A DNA stretch of 64,000 nt from Paenibacillus sp. (GCF_035645195.1 NZ_DASQNA010000008.1:62001-126000); one strand, 5' to 3'; shown: positions 17,381-28,651, counted from the first letter of the stretch. Numbers and translations are program-made. The notes: generated by a model from the sequence alone, not told the origin.

Positions 17381-18496
17381 ATGGCAAGGATTTTGTTCGA
17401 CCACGTGTACAAGCGGTACGGGAGAGACAAGGCGGCTGTCGTCAAGGATTTCCAGCTTGAAGTGAAGGATAAGGAATTCGTCGTCTTCGTCGGACCGTCG
17501 GGCTGCGGGAAGTCGACGACGCTGCGAATGATCGCGGGATTAGAATCAATATCCGAGGGCCGGGTTTGGATCGACGATGTGGTCGTGAACGATATTCCGC
17601 CGAAGGATCGGGATATCGCCATGGTGTTTCAAAATTATGCGCTGTATCCCAACATGACGGTGTACGAAAATATCGCTTTCGGCCTTCGGCTGCGCAAGCT
17701 GCCGAAGCATGAAATCGATCTGAGCGTGAAAAGGGCGGCCAGAGTGCTCGAAATCGAGTCGTACCTGGAGCGTAAGCCGAAGCAGCTGTCCGGCGGGCAG
17801 CGTCAGCGCGTGGCGCTCGGGCGGGCGATCGTCCGTAATCCGCAGGTGTTTCTCATGGATGAGCCCCTCTCCAACTTGGATGCCAAGCTTCGCGTTCAGA
17901 TGCGGACGGAGATCATCAAGCTGCATAAGCAGCTCGGCGTGACGACGATTTATGTGACGCATGACCAGACGGAGGCCATGACGATGGGCAGCCGAATCGT
18001 CGTCATGAAGGACGGTGTCATTCAACAGGTCGATACGCCGGAGGCGATCTATAACCGGCCGCAAAACATGTTCGTGGCCAGCTTTATCGGATCGCCGCCG
18101 ATTAATTTTATCGAAGGCAAGGTGCTGGAGAACGCCGGGCAGTTGGAATTCCACACCCGCAGGTTCGCCTTGGCGATCCCGGACGGCCAAGCGATTACGC
18201 TGCGGGAGCATCGTATGGTCGAGAGAAACGTCATACTCGGCATTCGTCCGGAAAATATCAGCATGGACCCCATCGTATTCGCCGCGTTCCCGGACGCCGT
18301 CTTCCACGGCATACACAAATTTAACGAACTGATGGGAGCGGATCGTTACCTGTACGTGGACGCCGGCCTGCAGCAGGACATCGTCGTGCGGACGAATCCA
18401 AGGAACGAGGCGAACGACGAAGAGCGGATCCAACTCGTGATGGATATGAACCGGGCGATGTTCTTCGATCCGAAAACAGGGGAACGGCTGCAGTAA
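17381..18496 (+). CDS. Sugar ABC transporter ATP-binding protein (MsmK/UgpC-like)
   Basis: A 371-aa ATPase that energises carbohydrate importers from the cytoplasmic face. Walker A is GPSGCGKST from residue 38, the Q-loop is AMVFQNYALYP, the signature LSGGQRQRVALGRA begins at residue 136, Walker B is VFLMDEPLSNLDAK, and the H-loop is YVTHDQTEAMT. A C-terminal TOBE-type regulatory domain occupies the last ~130 residues. Length matches the MalK/MsmX family. It is the only ATPase in a window with four permease pairs, so it probably serves several of them, as MsmX does in B. subtilis (known for that protein, inferred here). Confidence 0.93.
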   Translation: MARILFDHVYKRYGRDKAAVVKDFQLEVKDKEFVVFVGPSGCGKSTTLRMIAGLESISEGRVWIDDVVVNDIPPKDRDIAMVFQNYALYPNMTVYENIAFGLRLRKLPKHEIDLSVKRAARVLEIESYLERKPKQLSGGQRQRVALGRAIVRNPQVFLMDEPLSNLDAKLRVQMRTEIIKLHKQLGVTTIYVTHDQTEAMTMGSRIVVMKDGVIQQVDTPEAIYNRPQNMFVASFIGSPPINFIEGKVLENAGQLEFHTRRFALAIPDGQAITLREHRMVERNVILGIRPENISMDPIVFAAFPDAVFHGIHKFNELMGADRYLYVDAGLQQDIVVRTNPRNEANDEERIQLVMDMNRAMFFDPKTGERLQ

Positions 18497-18525
18497 CTCG
18501 AGCAGCGGGAGGGAGGTTCCGTAGT

Positions 18526-21504
18526 GTGTTCCAGATGACGAGAAAGAAGTTCGGGCTTGCAACGATCGCAATTGCGCTCTCGGTGTCGGCGACGGTCGGC
18601 TACCTGACGCCATTAGACGGTTCGGAGGCGACTGCCTCGGCGGGGGAGACGACGAAGCCGGCGAAGACCGCCGAACAGACGACGGACAACCGGGCGCCCG
18701 GCGAGTTCGAGCCTTACTATTTGGAAGTGTTGGAAAGCTGGCGGGAAGCGGGCATCCAGGACGCGAACGCCGCAGTCGTCATCGAAGGCGATCGGCCGGT
18801 TCGTCATTCCGACGGGGCGACGTTCCGAGTGGGACCGTATAACGGCCGGGACGACGTACTGGTGTGGACGAACGCAGCGACCCATTGGATCGAGTACGAA
18901 GTGGAGATCGAACAACCGGGTTTATACGAGATGGTGCTTCATTATCATTCCTATCGCGACGCTTCGTCGAAGGTGGGGAGCTACCGCCCTGCGATGTTGG
19001 CGGTATCGATCGACGGGCGGTACCCGTTCCGCGAGGCAAGGGCCTTGAAGTTTCCCAGACACTTTAAGGATGCGTTCCCGCTGAAGACAGACGAAAACGG
19101 CGATCACATCCGTCCGAAGCCCATCGAAATCGAAGCCTGGTACGAGCGGAGCTTTACGGATTCCGATGGGGCGTACGCCGAGCCTTTCCGATGGCATTTC
19201 ACCGAAGGCAAGCACACGCTGCGCCTACAAAGCTATGAATCGATCGTGATCGAACGCATCGAGCTAAGACGTCCTGAGCGCGCAGTTCCTTATCGGGAAT
19301 ACGCCGAAACCATTCCGGACGCCGCTGGCGGATCGCCGTTCGTCGTAGAAGCGGAACTTATGAAGGAGAAAAACGACGTCGCACTTCAGATCGAAGCCGA
19401 TCAGGATGCGTTCATGACGCCGCCGGCAAACAACAAGCGCTTATTTAACGCGGTCGGAGGCAATCGATGGTCGACCGGCGGGGCTGCCGCTACATGGAAG
19501 TTCACGGTTCCCGAATCCGGCAAGTACCATATTGCGGCGAGAGCGTACCAAGGGTACCGGTCCAATCAGCTAGTGTTTCGCAAAATATTAATCGATGGCA
19601 GCGTTCCGTTCGAGGAACTGCAAGCGTACCCGTTCCCGTATTCGAACGGTTGGCAGGGTGTCCCGCTTGCGGACGCCGATGGCAAGCCGTTCTCGATCTA
19701 CCTCGAGAAGGGCGAACACACGTTGACGTTAGAGACGACCTACGGGCCGTTCAATCCGATCGTAAAGAAGCAAGAAGCTGTCTCGCGGGCGCTTACGAAG
19801 CTGTCGCTGGAGCTAAACGCTATCGCGGGAGGGCAAGCCGATCCATTCCGCACTTGGGATATCGGGCGAAATTACCCGGGGCTGCTGACGGGGCTAGAGG
19901 CCGTCGCGGAAGACATCGCATGGATGGCGGAGGAACTGCTCCGCGTGAACGGCAGGACGGACAACAACTCGCAGACATTGTCCACGGCGGCGCGGGATAT
20001 TCGGGAATTGCTCGCCAATCCGAACGATATCCCTTATCGGCTCGACGATCTCACGACGATTCAATCCAAAATCAGTTCGATCCGCGGCCCGCTCACGAGC
20101 GGCCCGCTCCTGTTGGATAAGTTTTATTTCGTTCCCGCGGGAGAACCCTTCCCGCGTATGGAGGCGACGATGTGGGAAAAGCTGAGCGCCGCCGCAACAT
20201 CGTTCGTCCAATCCTTCAATGAACGGGATCGGCTTTCCGACGACGACGAGGTCGTGAACGTCTGGGCGAATTATGGGCGGGATTACGTGAATGTGCTGCA
20301 GGACATTGCGGATCAATATTTCACGCCGGAAACCGGAATTAAGGTCAAAGTCGACCTGCTGCCTAACGAGCAGCTGCTCGTTCTGGCCAACGCCGCGGGA
20401 CGCGCTCCCGATGCAGCGATCGGCATCACCGAAGGCCGGCCGATCGAGATGGCGATCCGCGGCGCGGTGGAGGATCTCTCCGTCTACCCGGGGTTCGATT
20501 CATTGTACGAAAGCTTCTCGCCAGGAGCGATGCTGCCTTATTACTACGACGGCGGATATTATGCTTTCCCAGAGACGCAGCGGTTCAACGTGCTCTATTA
20601 CCGCAAGGACATCATGGATTCGCTGGGTCTGCAGGTGCCGGAGACGTGGGAGGACGTCATCGCGATGCTTCCGGTGCTGCAGCAGAATAACTACAACTTC
20701 TTTTTGCCCCCGGATTTCCAGACGTTCTTCTACCAGAATGGGGCGGAGTTTTATACCGATGACGGCATGAAGACGGCGTTGGATATGCCGGAAGCGTTCC
20801 AAGCTTTCCGGGCGCTGACCGACTTGTTTACGATTTACGGCATCGATCAACAGGTGAGCAGCTTCTACCAGCATTTCCGCGACGGCACGATGCCGATCGG
20901 CATTGCGGATTTTAATATGTATTTGCAAATGACCGTCGGCGCGCCGGAGCTGCACGGTTGGTGGGGCATGGCGCCGCTGCCGGGCGTGCCGGGAGATGAC
21001 GGGCAGATCGAACGCTGGACCGGAGGAAACCAGAGCGCGGCGATGATTTTCGAAAAGGCCGCCAATAAAGACGAAGCCTGGAAATTCTTGCAGTGGTGGC
21101 TCTCCGCGGAAACGCAGCAGCGTTTCGGTTCCGACTTGGAAGGGTTTTATGGCGTGGCTTTCCGTTGGAATACGGCGAACGTGGAAGCCTTCTCGCGATT
21201 GCCGTGGACCCGGGAGGAGCTCGCTGTCATGCTCGAGCAATGGAAATGGTACAAGGACATGGCGAATATACCGGGATCTTACTTTATCGCGCGCGAAATC
21301 AACAACGCCTGGAATCGAACCGTGTTGGACGGGATGAATTACCGCGAATCGCTGGAAGAAGCCGTTGCGAGCATCAACCGCGAGCTCGAACGGAAAGCGG
21401 TGGAATTCGGTTTTCGGGCGGACGACGGTTCGGTGTTGAAAACATACAATCCGCCGAAGGTCGAAACGCCATGGGAAGGAGTGGAGCCTTATGCGGAACG
21501 CTGA
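18526..21504 (+). CDS. Large solute-binding protein with two N-terminal sugar-binding-like beta-sandwich domains
   Basis: A 992-aa exported protein about twice the usual length of a sugar-binding protein. A signal peptide near residues 5-28 ([17 protein letters not shown]) has no clear lipobox. Residues ~90-245 and ~265-410 look like two carbohydrate-binding beta-sandwich modules ([50 protein letters not shown]). A helical segment follows (~415-560), then a family-1 solute-binding domain (~575-990: [50 protein letters not shown]). GTG 18526 lies 9 nt after GGAGG. It overlaps the next permease by 14 bp. Inference: the extra modules hold polymer near the importer. Domain borders are approximate. 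Confidence 0.8.
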   Translation: MFQMTRKKFGLATIAIALSVSATVGYLTPLDGSEATASAGETTKPAKTAEQTTDNRAPGEFEPYYLEVLESWREAGIQDANAAVVIEGDRPVRHSDGATFRVGPYNGRDDVLVWTNAATHWIEYEVEIEQPGLYEMVLHYHSYRDASSKVGSYRPAMLAVSIDGRYPFREARALKFPRHFKDAFPLKTDENGDHIRPKPIEIEAWYERSFTDSDGAYAEPFRWHFTEGKHTLRLQSYESIVIERIELRRPERAVPYREYAETIPDAAGGSPFVVEAELMKEKNDVALQIEADQDAFMTPPANNKRLFNAVGGNRWSTGGAAATWKFTVPESGKYHIAARAYQGYRSNQLVFRKILIDGSVPFEELQAYPFPYSNGWQGVPLADADGKPFSIYLEKGEHTLTLETTYGPFNPIVKKQEAVSRALTKLSLELNAIAGGQADPFRTWDIGRNYPGLLTGLEAVAEDIAWMAEELLRVNGRTDNNSQTLSTAARDIRELLANPNDIPYRLDDLTTIQSKISSIRGPLTSGPLLLDKFYFVPAGEPFPRMEATMWEKLSAAATSFVQSFNERDRLSDDDEVVNVWANYGRDYVNVLQDIADQYFTPETGIKVKVDLLPNEQLLVLANAAGRAPDAAIGITEGRPIEMAIRGAVEDLSVYPGFDSLYESFSPGAMLPYYYDGGYYAFPETQRFNVLYYRKDIMDSLGLQVPETWEDVIAMLPVLQQNNYNFFLPPDFQTFFYQNGAEFYTDDGMKTALDMPEAFQAFRALTDLFTIYGIDQQVSSFYQHFRDGTMPIGIADFNMYLQMTVGAPELHGWWGMAPLPGVPGDDGQIERWTGGNQSAAMIFEKAANKDEAWKFLQWWLSAETQQRFGSDLEGFYGVAFRWNTANVEAFSRLPWTREELAVMLEQWKWYKDMANIPGSYFIAREINNAWNRTVLDGMNYRESLEEAVASINRELERKAVEFGFRADDGSVLKTYNPPKVETPWEGVEPYAER

Positions 21505-22462
21505 AGTCGCCGTCAACACCGTTCGTCGGTCTATCGGAACAACGAGAGCTTACCGCGCGAAGCAGCTTTGGAGGCGAATGAAGGCATACCGGCTGTCATA
21601 CCTGTTTATCGCCCCGTTCATGATTTGCTTTACGCTGTTCATTCTCGTTCCGGTCCTCGCGGCGGTCGGGCTCAGCTTCACGTATTTCAACACGATTCAA
21701 CCGCCCGCGTTTACCGGGTGGGACAATTTTCAATATTTATTTTCGCAAGATGTATTGTTTTTAAAATACGCCTTGCCGAATACGCTGAAGTTCGCCGTCA
21801 TCGTCGGCCCCGGAGGATTGCTGTTATCCTTCCTGCTGGCGTGGCTGATCGCGCAAATTCCGGACCGGTATCGACTGTGGTTCGTGTTGGCGTTTTATGC
21901 GCCGTCACTGACCGGAGGCGTCGTTATGCAGATCATTTGGACGCCGCTGTTGTCGGGGGACAGAATTGGGTACTTAAACAGTTTCTTGCTCAATTTGGGC
22001 TTGATCGACGCGCCGCAGCTGTGGACGCTCGATCCCGCATATTTAATGAACTCGATGATCGCGGTAACGCTTTGGTCCAGCATGGGCGTCGGATTTCTCG
22101 CGATTCTCGCGGGCATTCTCAACGTCGACCCGATCCTGTACGAAGCAGGACGGCTGGACGGAATCAAGAGCCGATTGCAGGAAATTTGGTACATTACCAT
22201 TCCCTACATGAAGCCGCAAATGCTGTTCGCTTCGGTCATGGCGATCGTGAGCGCCTTCAAAGCGGGAAAAATCGGGGAGCAGCTGTCGGGACAAAGCCCA
22301 ACGCCGCAATACGCCGGCCATACGCTCGCGAACCACATCGACGATTACGGATTGATCCGGTTCGAGATGGGCTATGCCGCAGCCGTCTCGTTGGTGCTGC
22401 TTCTAATGATCTATCTGTTTAACAGACTCAGCTGGCGATTGTTCGGCAACAAGGAGGAGTAA
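21491..22462 (+). CDS. Sugar ABC transporter permease (MalF/UgpA type)
   Basis: A 323-aa inner-membrane permease with six predicted TM segments (for example [36 protein letters not shown]) and the cytoplasmic EAA-type loop [20 protein letters not shown], which contacts the ATPase. A cytoplasmic N-terminal tail of ~35 residues is longer than usual. It starts inside the end of the binding-protein gene and is followed after 1 bp by its partner permease. Confidence 0.9.
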   Translation: MRNAEVAVNTVRRSIGTTRAYRAKQLWRRMKAYRLSYLFIAPFMICFTLFILVPVLAAVGLSFTYFNTIQPPAFTGWDNFQYLFSQDVLFLKYALPNTLKFAVIVGPGGLLLSFLLAWLIAQIPDRYRLWFVLAFYAPSLTGGVVMQIIWTPLLSGDRIGYLNSFLLNLGLIDAPQLWTLDPAYLMNSMIAVTLWSSMGVGFLAILAGILNVDPILYEAGRLDGIKSRLQEIWYITIPYMKPQMLFASVMAIVSAFKAGKIGEQLSGQSPTPQYAGHTLANHIDDYGLIRFEMGYAAAVSLVLLLMIYLFNRLSWRLFGNKEE

Positions 22463-22463
22463 G

Positions 22464-23366
22464 ATGGCTAGACGAATGCTTGAGACGGCGTCGTCGTTGT
22501 TTCGGCGGAGAAGGCCGAAGCTATTTCGGATGGACTCGACGCAGCGCTGGTTAATCGTGCTGCTGGGCGCCGGCGGGCTGCTGATGCTGCTTCCCTTGAT
22601 TTATATCTTCAACCACGCGCTGAAGCCGTTTTCGGAGTTGTTCATTTTCCCTCCGAATATTTTCGTGCGCGAGCCGACGTTGAATAACTTCGTCGAGTTG
22701 TTCGTCGTCACGCGGGACTCGGTCGTGCCGGCTACGCGGTATTTGTTCAACAGCGTGGCCGTCGCCGCGCTCGGGACGGCGGCGGTCGTCGTCGTCAGCG
22801 CCTTGTGCGCGTATCCGCTGTCGAAACACAAGTTTCCGGGGCATAAGGCCATCTTCGCTACGATCGTCGTCTCTTTGATGTTCGTTGCGGAAGCGGTGGA
22901 GATCCCGAGATACGTCGTCATCTCGCAACTCGGGATTATGAACACCTATTGGGGGCACATCCTGCCTCATGTGGCGGCGCCTGTGGGCGTATTTCTCATG
23001 AAGCAGTTCATCGACCAACTGCCGAACGATTTGCTGGAAGCCGCGAAAATCGACGGCGCCGGCGAGCTGCGCGTATTCCTGAGCATCGTCGTGCCCGTGA
23101 CGATGCCGGCCGTCGCGACCGTCGCCATTTTGCAGTTCCAAACGATTTGGAACGATACGTCGACGTCTGTCCTGTTCATGCAGGACGATGCGATGAAGAC
23201 GTTCCCGTTTTTTCTATCGACCATTACCCAGAACTTGGCCAATTCGGTGGCAAGGCAGACGGCTGCCGCGGCGGCGGGATTACTCATGTTCCTGCCTACG
23301 CTCGTGATGTTCCTCGTGTTCCAACGCAAGGTCATCGCCACGATGGCGCATTCTGGCATTAAATAG
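22464..23366 (+). CDS. Carbohydrate ABC transporter permease (MalG type)
   Basis: A 300-aa inner-membrane protein forming a heterodimer with the upstream permease. Family features: PLIYIFNHALKPFSEL after TM1, a conserved Ala-Tyr-Pro stretch (SALCAYPLSKHKFPGHKA), and the EAA loop LLEAAKIDGAGELRVF. The start is ATG 22464 after AAGGAGGAG. It is followed 18 bp later by the propeller/YIP1 gene, indicating one operon. Confidence 0.9.
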   Translation: MARRMLETASSLFRRRRPKLFRMDSTQRWLIVLLGAGGLLMLLPLIYIFNHALKPFSELFIFPPNIFVREPTLNNFVELFVVTRDSVVPATRYLFNSVAVAALGTAAVVVVSALCAYPLSKHKFPGHKAIFATIVVSLMFVAEAVEIPRYVVISQLGIMNTYWGHILPHVAAPVGVFLMKQFIDQLPNDLLEAAKIDGAGELRVFLSIVVPVTMPAVATVAILQFQTIWNDTSTSVLFMQDDAMKTFPFFLSTITQNLANSVARQTAAAAAGLLMFLPTLVMFLVFQRKVIATMAHSGIK

Positions 23367-23383
23367 CGCGGGGAGGTGTCGTC

Positions 23384-25525
23384 ATGCTTCGAAACGGAGC
23401 GAGGTGGATCGGGACCGCGATCGTGTTATTGCTGTCGCTCGGCTTGCTCGATCCGGGAACGGCCCGCGCGGACGTCATGTATTGGACGTTCACGAAAGAC
23501 GGCTACGGACGGCTGATCGATGCGCAGCCGGCCTACTATCCTACCGGCATGCTGGGGAAAGACATTTACGCGGAGGATCCGGAACGACCAGGCAACCTTA
23601 TCATTTCCCCGTTGTCGGATCCACAGGACGTATTCGTCGACGGGAACGATCACATTTATATCGCGGATACGGGCAACAACCGGATCGTGCATCTGAACGA
23701 ACGCGGCGAGTGGGTGCGCAACATAACGCTGTCGAAAAGACCGTTCGCCTCTCCGAACGGCGTATTCGTCGACGAGCGAGGGTATCTATACGTCGCGGAC
23801 ACGGGGAATAAACGGGTCGTCAAGCTGGCGCCCGACGGCACGCTCGAGAAGGAATTTCCGGAGCCGAAGCACCCGCTCATTCCGAGCGATTACAAGTATG
23901 ATCCTGTCAAAGTCATCGTCGACAAGCGCGGGTACATGTATATCGTCTCGCTCGGGGGATATTGGGGGATGCTCCAGTTAAATCCGGACGGCGAATTTCA
24001 GAAATTTTACGGCACGAACAAAGCGCCCTATACGTTCATCGACACGATCAAGAAGGCGCTTTACACCCGGGAGATGTACGAAAACGAGATGAGCAAGCTG
24101 CCTCCGCCGATCACGAATGCGACGTTGGACGAGCGCGGATTTATTTACACCGTCACGAGCACAGCGTCCAGCGAGCAGGTCAAAAAGCTGAATTTCCGAG
24201 GGGCCAACATCCTTTCTCAATTCGATAAATTCGGCAGCGCGAATCAAAGCTTCGGCGAGCGCAATCCGTTCGACAGAAGGTTTGGAACGGAAGCCGCTCC
24301 CCAACTGACGGACGTGGCCGTCGACGCTGCAGGGAACTTCACGGTGGTAGACACCAACTTCAACTATGTCAGTCACTACGACGCTAACGGGAATCTTTTG
24401 TTTTTCTGGGGCGGCGATTTTTCCTCCGGCGCGACGCAGCTCGGCCTCGTGAAAAACCCGGTCGCGGTCGAATTGAACTCGCGAAACGAACTGTTCATTT
24501 TAGACTCGGAGGAAGGCGTGCTCCAATCGTTCGCAATGTCGGAATTCGGCGCCAAGGTGTACGAGGCGAACCGATTGACGCTGTCGGGAAGGTATGAGGA
24601 GAGCGAAGGGCTGTGGCGGGAAGTGATCCGGCTGAACGCCCAATACAACCCCGCCGTCATGGGTCTGGCGCGCGCCGCTTATAAGAAGGGCGATTTCGAG
24701 GAAGCGGCAGAATTGTTCCGCATGGCGGGCAACAAGAAGGGATACTCGGAGGCGTTCTGGCAAATTCGTCTGCAATGGTTCCAGAAGCACTTCTCGACGG
24801 TCGCGACGGCTGCCGTGACGGCGATCGCAGGTTTCTTGCTTGTCGATAAATTTACGAAAAACGCGCCGTTCCGCCGCCGCGTCGCGAGACGGCCCGCGTC
24901 CCGCAGGGCATGGATCGTACAGCTGAAGCAGGCGGTATACGTCATGAAGCATCCGATCGACGGCTTCAGCGCGCTCCGCGCCGAGCGGAAGGGCGGTTAT
25001 TTCGGAGCCGTGCTGCTGCTCTTTGGCGCTTACGCAACGGTGTTGCTGTCGCAGCTGTATACGGGATTCGTTTTTAGCAAAGGGCTGGTCGACGACATCG
25101 ACGCGCTGCCGACCCTCATTCGGTTTCTGGCGATATGGTGCGGCTGGGTCGTTTGCCATTACCTCGTCGGTTCGATTTATCGGGGGGAAGCGCGGTTTCG
25201 GGACGTCTTCATTAGCAGCGCGTATGCGTTGGCGCCGCTGATCGCCATCGGGATGCCGCTTACGTTTGTTTCGAATTTCATGACGGAGTCGGAAGGCACG
25301 ATCTATATATACTTGGAGAACGCCATGTACGCGTGGGTCGGCCTCATGTTCTTCTGGAAGGTGCATTCGGTTCAAAATTACGACTTCGGCGAAACGGTGT
25401 ACAGCATCGTCATGTCTGTGCTAACGATGGCCACTTTGGGAGCGCTGCTTTTTATTTTATTCGGGTTAACGAATGAACTCGCGATTTTCGTTTATGAAGT
25501 GTATCAGGAGGCGATGCTCCGGTGA
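23384..25525 (+). CDS. NHL-propeller / TPR / YIP1-like integral membrane protein
   Basis: A 713-aa multidomain membrane protein. After a signal sequence (IVLLLSLGLLDPGTARA) come NHL-type beta-propeller repeats (residues ~75-385: VFVDGNDHIYIADTGNNRIV and VFVDERGYLYVADTGNKRVV are two blades). A TPR-like helical pair follows (~394-465: SGRYEESEGLWREVIRLN, AAYKKGDFEEAAELFRMAG), then a TM segment (~472-490) and a C-terminal four- to five-TM region (~510-705) resembling the YIP1 family. The propeller and TPR parts would be extracellular. It sits between two permease pairs and overlaps the DUF5696-like gene by 4 bp, so it is likely a structural or regulatory part of the same import machine. No function is known to me for this fusion. 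Confidence 0.75.
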   Translation: MLRNGARWIGTAIVLLLSLGLLDPGTARADVMYWTFTKDGYGRLIDAQPAYYPTGMLGKDIYAEDPERPGNLIISPLSDPQDVFVDGNDHIYIADTGNNRIVHLNERGEWVRNITLSKRPFASPNGVFVDERGYLYVADTGNKRVVKLAPDGTLEKEFPEPKHPLIPSDYKYDPVKVIVDKRGYMYIVSLGGYWGMLQLNPDGEFQKFYGTNKAPYTFIDTIKKALYTREMYENEMSKLPPPITNATLDERGFIYTVTSTASSEQVKKLNFRGANILSQFDKFGSANQSFGERNPFDRRFGTEAAPQLTDVAVDAAGNFTVVDTNFNYVSHYDANGNLLFFWGGDFSSGATQLGLVKNPVAVELNSRNELFILDSEEGVLQSFAMSEFGAKVYEANRLTLSGRYEESEGLWREVIRLNAQYNPAVMGLARAAYKKGDFEEAAELFRMAGNKKGYSEAFWQIRLQWFQKHFSTVATAAVTAIAGFLLVDKFTKNAPFRRRVARRPASRRAWIVQLKQAVYVMKHPIDGFSALRAERKGGYFGAVLLLFGAYATVLLSQLYTGFVFSKGLVDDIDALPTLIRFLAIWCGWVVCHYLVGSIYRGEARFRDVFISSAYALAPLIAIGMPLTFVSNFMTESEGTIYIYLENAMYAWVGLMFFWKVHSVQNYDFGETVYSIVMSVLTMATLGALLFILFGLTNELAIFVYEVYQEAMLR

Positions 25526-27768
25526 TGAAGCTATGGCAATTCAGAAAATCCGCGGCGGCGCTGCTGTTCCTGCTTATCCTTCTTTGGGCGGCGTCCCGCG
25601 TGGACGTTAGCTTTCGTCAAGAGGCGGGCGCTTCAAGCGATCCGCCGTCCGCCGCGAGCGTGCCGAAGGCGGAGCCGGCGCTGCCGGACGAAAGCCGCTT
25701 TCGGCTCGTCTCCGAGACGGACGCGCTGCGGCTCAAATTGGACGACGCAACCGGGCATTTTCTCGTCGAGGATAAACGGGAAGGGACCGTATGGCGTTCT
25801 TATCCAAATCCGGAACAATGGGAGAACGAGACGGTCGGCGGCCTGTGGAAGCAGCATCTGGCGTCGCCGCTGATGTTCGAATACACGGATTTCCATGTCT
25901 ATAACACGAAGCCGAAGTTGACGAATTTCCTCGCCCTCGGCGGCACCGTGAAGGAGATAACTGAAATACCGGGCGGCGTGCGTTTGGTATACGACATGCC
26001 TGCGCTGGAGCTGTCGATTGCGGTGCAACTTCGCATCGTGGACGATTACGTGGAGACGAAAATTCTAGACGAGGGGCTTGCTGAAGGCCGTTACAGCATG
26101 ACGTGGCTTCGGCTGTATCCGTTCTTCGGCGCGGAGCAGTCGACGGGGCAGGAAGGGTATATGTTGGTTCCTGACGGATCCGGCGCGTTGATAACCTTCG
26201 ATGCTCACACTTCCGCGTCCCGCCGCGTGTACGAAGAGCGCGTATTCGGGGCGGATCGGTCGTTCGACAACGACCCCAGCTCGCGGCTCCCGGTCACGAT
26301 GCCCGTGTTCGGCATGAAATCCGGCGCCAAAGCGTTCCTCGCGGTTATGGAGGAAGGCGCGGAGTACGCCAAGGTGTATGCTTCTCCGGCGGGGATCTAC
26401 AGCCAATACAACTGGATCGCGGGACAGATGCTGTACAGATCCACGTATTACCAAGTGACGAATCGGAACAAAAACGCCGGCTTCATTACGTACAACAAGG
26501 AGGAGCGGTTCGGCACCGATCGGACCGTGAAGTATTTCTTGCTGGGTGCGGAGGATGCGGATTACGTCGGCATGGCGAAGCGATACCGGCAATATTTAAT
26601 GGATGAGGCGGGGATGACCCGGCTCGTTCCGGCCACGGAACACTTGCCGTTGTACGTTTCGGTGATCGGCGGAGGTCAGAAGAAGGGTGTGCTCGGAGAG
26701 CGGTTCGTCCCCATTACGCCGTTCGATCGAGCGGCCGAGATGGTGGAGTCGCTCAAGGCGCAAGGCGTCCGCGAAATCAATCTTACGTTATTGGGCTGGC
26801 AGCAGGACGGGTATACATCGTTTGGCGGATACGCCCCTCCGGACGAGCGGCTCGGCGGCACGGAAGGATTGAAAGCGCTGATCGAACGCGCCGACGCCGC
26901 GAACATTCCGGTACAGCTTGCGTTAAATTACGAGGCGAACAGTACGGGGATCCATGGCTTTAAGCCGGCGTATCACGGCATGCGGGATCTGGCGGGCACC
27001 CTGCTGGAGGCCAATATTTGGCGTTCTTCGCGCGATACCACGTTGGTCAGCTACGGTTTTACGAAGCGCGTCTTCCTGGAAGACTTGCAGCGTTTGAAGG
27101 CGCTCGGCGCGGACGGCCTGCTGCTGCAGTGGGGTGCGCAGTTCTTGAACAGCGACTTCAACGAAACATACGGCGCTAGCCGAACCGAGGCGGCGGAGCG
27201 TCAACTGTCGATGTTCCGCGAGGCGAAAGAGACCGTCGGCGCCGTTCACGGGACCAACCCGAATCTATATGTCGTGAACACGGTCGATCACATCCATGAT
27301 CTTTACGATGACTATTCGTACGACTTATTCGCGGAACGCGCCGTTCCGTTCGCTCAAATCGCGCTGCACGGGCTTAAATCGTATACCTCAGGGTACGAGA
27401 ACCAACGGGGGCAATTCCGCAACGAGTTTCTTAAAGATATCGAATACGGCGCAGCTCCGTCGTATTTGCTGACGCATACGCCGACCCGGGAATTGACGTC
27501 CGTCTACGGGCTGGAGCTTATGAGCACTACGTTCGAAGATTGGAAAGGGCAAGCCGCGGAGGAGTACTCGAGATACAACGAGGCGCTTGGGGACGTGCAG
27601 GACGAATTTATCGTCAATCACCGAGAGCTTGCGCCCGGCGTGCGCGAAACGACGTATTCGGGCGGAAAGCGCATTGTGGTCAATTATAATGACAACGACT
27701 ACCGCGTCGGAGACATCGTCGTACCGGCCAAGGACTTCGCGGTCGTGGAAGGGGAGAAGTCGAGATGA
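25522..27768 (+). CDS. DUF5696-like exported protein (beta-sandwich plus TIM-barrel-like domain)
   Basis: A 748-aa protein with an N-terminal signal or anchor (SAAALLFLLILLWAASRV). Residues ~60-370 look beta-rich (LDDATGHFLVEDKREGTVW, DGSGALITFDAHTS). From about residue 373 (LPLYVSVIGGG) a TIM-barrel-like half begins, with alternating strand/helix blocks such as VREINLTLLGWQQDGYTSFG, IPVQLALNYEANS and LGADGLLLQWGAQFLNSDF. I believe it belongs to the family named DUF5696, but the assignment is from memory. The barrel resembles a glycoside hydrolase fold, yet no catalytic pair can be assigned. GTG 25522 overlaps the preceding stop and ATG 27765 of the next permease overlaps its own end, so translation is coupled. 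Confidence 0.7.
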   Translation: MMKLWQFRKSAAALLFLLILLWAASRVDVSFRQEAGASSDPPSAASVPKAEPALPDESRFRLVSETDALRLKLDDATGHFLVEDKREGTVWRSYPNPEQWENETVGGLWKQHLASPLMFEYTDFHVYNTKPKLTNFLALGGTVKEITEIPGGVRLVYDMPALELSIAVQLRIVDDYVETKILDEGLAEGRYSMTWLRLYPFFGAEQSTGQEGYMLVPDGSGALITFDAHTSASRRVYEERVFGADRSFDNDPSSRLPVTMPVFGMKSGAKAFLAVMEEGAEYAKVYASPAGIYSQYNWIAGQMLYRSTYYQVTNRNKNAGFITYNKEERFGTDRTVKYFLLGAEDADYVGMAKRYRQYLMDEAGMTRLVPATEHLPLYVSVIGGGQKKGVLGERFVPITPFDRAAEMVESLKAQGVREINLTLLGWQQDGYTSFGGYAPPDERLGGTEGLKALIERADAANIPVQLALNYEANSTGIHGFKPAYHGMRDLAGTLLEANIWRSSRDTTLVSYGFTKRVFLEDLQRLKALGADGLLLQWGAQFLNSDFNETYGASRTEAAERQLSMFREAKETVGAVHGTNPNLYVVNTVDHIHDLYDDYSYDLFAERAVPFAQIALHGLKSYTSGYENQRGQFRNEFLKDIEYGAAPSYLLTHTPTRELTSVYGLELMSTTFEDWKGQAAEEYSRYNEALGDVQDEFIVNHRELAPGVRETTYSGGKRIVVNYNDNDYRVGDIVVPAKDFAVVEGEKSR

Positions 27769-28631
27769 GGCGGTTTCCGCGGCTCAGCGCCGAGACGATC
27801 AGCCGGGTGGAGGGAGGATTGTTCCTCGCGCCTTGGATACTCGGGTTCCTTTTATTTATGGCGTTCCCGATTCTGTACTCTTTCTATATGAGCTTTCATC
27901 AGGTACGAGTGCTGGCGACGGGCATCGAAGTGAAGTACAGGGGGTTAGAGAATTACAAATTTATCTTGTTCACGGACGGGAGCGTGTTTTACGACAATTT
28001 GATCCCGTTCCTGCAGCAGGCGTTATTTATGATCCCTATCATTCTCGTGTTTTCTTTGCTTGTCGCGATCATGCTGAACCGCAAGTTCGCCGGGCGATTG
28101 TTTTTCCGGGTCGTCTTTTTTCTGCCCGTCATCTTTACGACCGGCGAAGTCATCTATGAATTCATTAGCCAAGGCGAAGGCAGCGTTGGGTTTCTGGAAA
28201 GGTATAACATCGCCTCGTATATTCACGACATCTTTCCGGGCGAATGGGCGAGCTCGATTATGGCGGTCATGAATTCGATCGTGCTTGTTTTATGGTATTC
28301 CGGGGTGCAAATTCTATTGTTCCTAGCGGGCAGGCAGACGATTTCAAATTCCGTCTACGAGGCGGCCCGCATCGACGGAGCGACGCCTTGGGAGACGTTC
28401 TGGAAAATTACACTGCCGGGGATGATCCCGTTTATCCTGTTGAACGCGATCTATACGATCGTCGACTTGTTTACGTTCCCGACGAATCCCGTGATCAGCA
28501 GGGTGACGACGGAGGATTACGGAACGTCCAGCGCCCTCGCTTGGGTGTATTTCGGCGTCATCTTCCTTTTCCTGCTCGCCATGTATTTCATTTTTGCGCG
28601 CATGACCAAAACCTACAGGGAAGCTGCGTAA
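27765..28631 (+). CDS. Sugar ABC transporter permease, second pair (MalF/UgpA type)
   Basis: A 288-aa inner-membrane permease with six TM segments (GLFLAPWILGFLLFMAFPIL, MIPIILVFSLLVAIM) and the EAA loop YEAARIDGATPWETFWKIT. It lacks a long N-terminal tail, unlike the first pair. The ATGA overlap with the DUF5696-like gene shows tight coupling. It has no dedicated binding protein nearby, so it either shares the 992-aa or the 460-aa binding protein or receives substrate from the DUF5696/YIP1 components (inference). Confidence 0.9.
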   Translation: MRRFPRLSAETISRVEGGLFLAPWILGFLLFMAFPILYSFYMSFHQVRVLATGIEVKYRGLENYKFILFTDGSVFYDNLIPFLQQALFMIPIILVFSLLVAIMLNRKFAGRLFFRVVFFLPVIFTTGEVIYEFISQGEGSVGFLERYNIASYIHDIFPGEWASSIMAVMNSIVLVLWYSGVQILLFLAGRQTISNSVYEAARIDGATPWETFWKITLPGMIPFILLNAIYTIVDLFTFPTNPVISRVTTEDYGTSSALAWVYFGVIFLFLLAMYFIFARMTKTYREAA

Positions 28632-28651
28632 CTAGAGGAGGAATCCGTTTC

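Noticed and set aside
17546-18613. 355-codon minus-strand open frame opposite the ABC ATPase
   Set aside because: The plus-strand ATPase has all catalytic motifs; the reverse frame is a composition artefact.
28244-28651. 136-codon upstream extension of the second MalG-type permease
   Set aside because: It overlaps the preceding permease in another frame; the start at 28652 has a strong ribosome site and the expected length.
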